Source: Vigna angularis (Eukaryota; Streptophyta; Magnoliopsida; Fabales; Fabaceae). From it: a stretch of 64,000 nt of DNA. The stretch spans positions 27,733,960 to 27,797,959 of the forward strand of contig NC_068979.1 in the NCBI RefSeq assembly GCF_016808095.1, given 5' to 3'. Every line of letters starts with the position of its first letter. Position 1 is the stretch's first letter. Of this stretch, positions 58,901-64,000 are shown piece after piece. The translations under genes and the position numbers were made by a program. Below the pieces are notes generated by a model that did no database searches, was not told the origin of the DNA, and saw only the letters and a list, made by a program, of their open reading frames with translations.

Positions 58901-61900
58901 CACATGTTAGAGAGAGAGTATTCTTTTTATTTTTATTAATTGTGGACTAGTGGGGTCCATGGTTAAGGTTGGTAGAAAAAGGTGTGAGCTTGATTATTTG
59001 TGGATGTATACTTAGTAAACTGAGGGGGTGTTCTAGAAATATAAAATTAGTGAACATGGGTGTAAACTTAGTAATTTCAGGAGGGTGTTTTAGTAAAAAT
59101 TAATTTAAGCATATGTTTTGGTTAATTGTCATTTTGATTGGCCTATGTTTTGGTTGATTATTATTGCTCACTATTATATGATATATGACTTTGTAATGTG
59201 GTTGTGTGAGCATAAGCCTTGTTATTTCCTTGTTACTTTTGTCGAGGGTTAAAACTCTTTGTATTGCGATATGAAGGGGATGTTAGGTCTCGAGTAGAGA
59301 TAAAGAATCGAGTGTCACCATTCCTCTTACGAAGGGATAGAAAATGTTGGATGTTTCACCCAATGACTTTGACTCATACTGAATATAGTGTCTCGGTGTG
59401 CGTAATATCAAAATTTTTACTAATTAATCCTTTAAAAGTCATAAAGATAGATTTAAAATTGTAATAGAGAACTACTCAAATCGCCTTAAATATTTATTTA
59501 TATTTGTATAATTTTAAATTGCACAATTATATATATATATATATATATATTAATCCAAACTCATGAATTACATATAAAATTATTACTCAAAAAGAAAAAA
59601 TAGTTTACACACGATGAGTGACACTTTATTCCACCGTCACCAATGATCACCACCACACTCCAAACACGGCTTACGCTTACCACTAACAACCATTGCTAGT
59701 CACCACCGAAACAAAAAAAAAAAATACCTAAACCATTCAACATTCTCTCCCTTTCTATTAATTTTAGTAGGGATATATTTGAAATTTTAAAAAAAAAAAC
59801 ATGAGATGCAAGAATAAATGTCATTTTTACAAATATAAATAATGTTCACGGTAAAATGATAGTTTTTTAGTATTGATAGATTATTTATCCGAAAACAAGA
59901 TAACTTTAATTTGATCGTGAGAGTGTTTCTTATAGAAACTTTATTGTGGAACCGAAATGGGAAGCTAAGTAATTGGACATCATCCGATCAAGACACACAG
60001 ATTGTCCGAGGAAGAGCTTCAAAGGCAAAGAGTAGGATTGAATGGTCATGTAGGATTATCCGATCATATAAGAACAATTATATTAATTTCTATTTTAGAA
60101 AAATAAAATCAAATAAAAAATAAAAAGTTATAAGAAATTAGAAAAATTATCACAATAACAGTCCTTTTTATTAACATGTGTGTTAGTGGGAAAAAAAAAT
60201 CATAATCTGTGAGTATAGCTTTGGAAATTCCTGTTTCTCAAAGAAGAATAAAAAACAAAAATAAATCATAAAAAGGAATGTGACAGATGTGATGTGAAGG
60301 AATGGATCCTCCAACCAAACATCAGCGTCACCAACTAATAACACTCAATTACTTTAGCATATATTATTTTCAGTTTTATGAATATATTCTTCCAATAATT
60401 AACATATGTTTCCACAAATGATTCGTGATTAATTTAAGAATAAAAAGTAAATCATTTATTTACATGTTGATGAAGAATTTAGAAAACTTTCAAATATTTT
60501 TTACAAATAATTTTGATTCAGAAAGAACGTCATATATATAATTTTTTTTGTCTTATTTTTTATTGAAAATCTTATGAAAAAAGGTTATTCGACGTGTCTT
60601 TGATAAAAATTATAAAATTTATCAAAATATAAATAAAATGAATTTTTTTATGGCGACAACTATTCAAATAACATACTCTGAAGTAATTAAAAAAATAATT
60701 CAGCTTTAATAAAGTAGTGACTTTTAATTCGAGTGGAAAAGGTCAAATTCGAAAGTTTAATCAAATTAAGCAATTAAAACTTCTTTAATTGGCTCACTTA
60801 TTAGATTGATTATCGAAGTTCTCCTTAAAATATTTGTAATTTGTTAATTTGGCATTTAATAAATATTAGGATATTGAAAAAGAAGTAAAACTGAAAGAAA
60901 TCAAATCCTCAACATGAACTTTAAGCGTAATTATAATTCTCTGTTTAGAATTACAATTTCAGAAATAAAGAAAATATGTAAATTATTTTCATTATTATTT
61001 CTATCACTTTTTAGTTAAATTAATAGTTTTGTTATAAAGATTAATAGTTTTTAAGATTTCCTGCTTTAAGTTATTCTAATTTAATTATTTTTTTTTAAAA
61101 CGAGTCAATATCATCATTTTGATCAAATTAATAATAACAACATTAATACATCAAAAGTTAACTTCTCAACGAAAACACCTTTAATATGACCAATAAGCAT
61201 CATGTATTAATATAATAGCACTTGTCATAAATTTGATGAAACAAATTATACTAACTTATTTCATGAAATAAGATTGAATTGGAAATAAAATTAGAAATCA
61301 TCTTTTCAAACAATGGAATCTCCACCAACTTTGCCTTAAACTTTAATCATCAACCAGAAATTAAAAAGCTTTTTTTTATAAGGCCTAAGTCAAGATGGGT
61401 AATGATGAAATTTTGGATCCCTTTCACTCACCGGAAATATGTTTCCATCATTGGTCAATTCCAAAATTAAACAACATTTTAGAGGTCCTTAGCATCAGGG
61501 GAAAACATACATCTCAATTTCATTACGTATTATCCACTAGGAAGGACCATTACATTACACCTATATGTAATCCTCTACCAATTTTCTAAACCCACTAAAA
61601 AAACATAAAGAAGTTTGTGGCTGTCTCCTAACTACACCAAAGAGTGATTAAATTATGATCCGCATTCCATGTGTTAGGGAAAAGTAATCCATAAAAAAAT
61701 ACCCCCATGTTTTAACACTGTATAAAAGATCAAACTTTTGAAGAAAACTAAGTTGAAATGCTATTATTTTTGTTACTTGCAACGTATATAATACACTTAG
61801 TAAAGGGTATTATTAAGAATGAGATTTTCAACATATATACATGTTTTCTATATGTAAACTACTTTTCTAACTTCATTTATTATTTTTAGTGATAATTTAT

Positions 61901-62534
61901 TACATAATTTTTACAAAGTGTAGAAAGAAAATAAGTATTTAATTTAATTTTAAAAGAAAACATAAAAATATATTTAATCCTTAATTTTAGAAAAATATAT
62001 ATATAATTTAATGATTTCTTTAATTTAACGTCGTTAAGAAATAAATTTTAAACCTAACTCAACTTCTGATTTATAATATATTATAAATTGATCTTACTTC
62101 TAGTCGATACAAGACTTCTAATACACCTCTGTATATATATATATATTATAAATTCGCATCTCAATTCTACTCACCACACATGTTTTTAAGATATAAGGAA
62201 AATCGAAAGATTACATATAATAAATTCCTTAAATATGGAGAGAGAGAGAAACCTGTTAAGCCAAAATATACTATCACTTATGATATTTATGTGTGAAGAA
62301 AGTTTTAAACTAAGCATTTTGGATGGAGAGATTACATGTTTCAGTGATGTAGGATGCCAGGATATGAACTAGGTACACACAAAAATGGGTCTGAATTGAT
62401 GTTAGTGGATTACCAAAACGGTTCCACAAATGCTCCTCTACATTGACTATTGTTGACTACTGTAAAAGCATGTACCACAGAAAGCAGGGATGATGATCTG
62501 TTCACCATTAATAAATGCATAAACTTTGGAACAG
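58901..62534. other. Gene-poor AT-rich DNA upstream of the LHT-like gene
   Basis: No coding sequence or RNA gene recognised. A (TA)n run lies at 59529-59551 and a GAGAGAGA run near 62241. The last few hundred bases presumably include the LHT promoter. Confidence 0.5.
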
Positions 62535-62542
62535 TTTATATA
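62535..62542 (+). promoter_or_regulatory. Putative TATA box of the LHT-like gene
   Basis: A TTTATATA motif lies about 60 bp upstream of the first ATG in an otherwise AT-moderate stretch. The distance would leave a short 5' leader. This is only a motif match. Confidence 0.4.
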
Positions 62543-62597
62543 GCATCAACCGCTTCACATAAAACTGACATACATTTCACCAAAAGTCCTCTGCAAA

Positions 62598-63379
62598 ATG
62601 GTCTCAGCTTCTTCTCCCCCTTCTAAGGAAATGGTACTATACTGTTATCAACGTAGTTTACTCAATATTTGTTTTCTAAACAACACTCTTCTGTTATGTC
62701 ATCTTCTTTTTTTCTTTTCTTATTCATGTTGTTGCATGTTCTACACTTGTAGGAAGCTAAATCAGATCAGAAATGGGTGGAGAATGGTCCCTCTCGCAAT
62801 GCCAAATGGTGGTACTCAACTTTTCACACTGTGACAGCCATGATTGGTGCTGGTGTGCTCAGTCTGCCCTATGCCATGGCATATCTAGGATGGTAAACTG
62901 CAACTTATAGCTTTAAGTCTTTGAAATGCCACAAAGGTGGCAACTTGAGCAAAATATATTATGTAACTTAGTTTTCTTTTTCCTTATCTTTGAAGGGTAC
63001 CAGGGACCTTGATTCTGTTTCTAACTTGGTGCCTGACCTTAAACTCAATGTGGCAAATGATCCAACTCCATGAGTGTGTCCCCGGAACCCGGTTTGATCG
63101 TTACATTGATCTTGGTAGACATGCTTTTGGACCAAAGTTAGGACCATGGATTGTGCTGCCCCAGCAACTGATTGTGCAAGTTGGGTGTAATATTGTTTAT
63201 ATGGTCACCGGAGGGAAGTGCCTGAAGAAGTTCATGGAGATTGCTTGCACCAATTGTACTCAACTCAAGCAATCTTGGTGGATTGTCATTTTTGGTGCCA
63301 TCCATTTCCTCTTGTCTCAGCTTCCCAATTTCAACTCCGTTGCAGGAGTTTCTTTAGCAGCTGCAGTGATGTCACTGAG
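62598..63379 (+). CDS. LHT-type amino-acid transporter, 5' part (runs off window)
   Basis: Three exons are visible: 62598-62633, 62753-62892 and 62996-63379, 560 nt or 186 codons plus 2 nt. They encode the N-terminal part of a lysine/histidine-transporter-like permease of the AAAP family, a proton-coupled plasma-membrane importer of amino acids. Diagnostic segments are [20 protein letters not shown] with [13 protein letters not shown] (TM1), [18 protein letters not shown] (TM2), [40 protein letters not shown] (TM3), [19 protein letters not shown] (TM4) and [11 protein letters not shown], the start of TM5. Family length is about 440 residues, so the C-terminal half is missing. The last visible exon ends AG before GTATTT, where LHT genes continue with a Ser-Tyr-Ser segment. 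No continuation is seen in 63380-64000, which reads as intron, so the rest presumably lies beyond the edge. A 3' truncated gene cannot be excluded. The exact LHT paralogue cannot be named. Confidence 0.88.
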
Positions 63380-64000
63380 GTATTTCTTGATTTCCACATG
63401 TCTAGGGGAGTTTCCATAATGGTCCTGACCATTCTTTTGTATTATTGAATATCTATCTTTCTGATTACTATGAAATAGATGTTTTGATGCAAGGATCATT
63501 TTTGGCCTTAATAAATGTTGGGACCATTGGAAAAGCCACCCATGTCTTCACTTTTCTGGCACTAGCTTTCCATCATGATCACTATATCATTCAATATTTA
63601 GCAGATTTGAGGGGTTACTGAGCTGGCTTGGCATTTTGCACCCATGTAAGGAAGATTCCAGGGAGAAATATGATTGGATTCTTCCCAGGATGAGTTATCC
63701 ATGTGAAAACTGTCCCTGAAGCTCAGAATTTTCAGAATTTGATATGATGAAGCCTAAATATTTTGTAGAAAGATATCATCAAATTTACCCTTTTGGCTAT
63801 GCTTGTGAACAAGCAGAGCCACATGCATGACTTTTAAAACTTGGCAGAGTCGGTTGAAAAAATCCAACTTTAAGAAAAGATCTTTGCTAGAACACATGGT
63901 TGGATGAGTTGAAATAAAATATAGTATATACTATTTAACACTCATTGTTTTTTGTGAATCCAGTGGCTTCTAATTAGGTTGTGTTGAATTCTACTGTTTT
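63380..64000 (+). other. Intron of the LHT-like gene (incomplete)
   Basis: Begins with a GTATTT donor after the third LHT exon. No segment encoding the expected next conserved LHT region is visible before the window ends. No repeats or ORFs worth naming. Confidence 0.6.

Overview
The window looks like nuclear DNA of a dicot plant, most likely a legume (inference from the MED25-type protein and the TRIM retroelement family; no marker fixes the species). Genes have many small exons with GT-AG introns, intergenic DNA is AT-rich, and LTR-retrotransposon debris is abundant. There is no bacterial, phage or CRISPR content.

Layout: (1) 1-18298 (+) is the 3' part (exons 4-15) of a MED25/PFT1-like Mediator subunit gene, copy 1; its first three exons lie left of the window. 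(2) 18299-23420 is intergenic LTR debris. (3) 23421-26297 (-) is a complete six-exon gene for a BRO1-domain protein. (4) 26298-30759 is intergenic, with a 48-bp tandem repeat and an LTR remnant inverted relative to the one at about 20.6-21.5 kb. (5) 30760-46307 (+) is a second, complete 15-exon MED25/PFT1-like gene, copy 2, predicted at 859 residues. (6) 46308-62590 is a gene-poor block of copia and gypsy remnants, a 3.1-kb solo-LTR candidate with internal tandem repeats, and a hAT-type MITE. (7) 62598-64000 (+) is the start of an LHT-type amino-acid transporter gene that runs off the right edge.

The main biological point is the direct tandem duplication of MED25. All twelve shared exons keep identical junction phases and both reading frames are open, so both copies could be functional. 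Homology continues through the introns and ends about 400 bp past the stop codons. The introns then diverged by mobile-element activity. Copy 1 gained three TRIM elements of one family, copia fragments and a solo LTR. Copy 2 gained a hAT MITE, a solo LTR and a long TA microsatellite. Several insertions have exact target-site duplications, and the sister copy supplies the empty site, which gives a relative chronology. The glutamine-rich C-terminus differs in length between the copies.

I did not find a convincing undescribed biological system. The items most worth a second look are the paired MED25 genes, the asymmetric TE load of their introns, and the repeat-rich long LTR at 50.6-53.7 kb.
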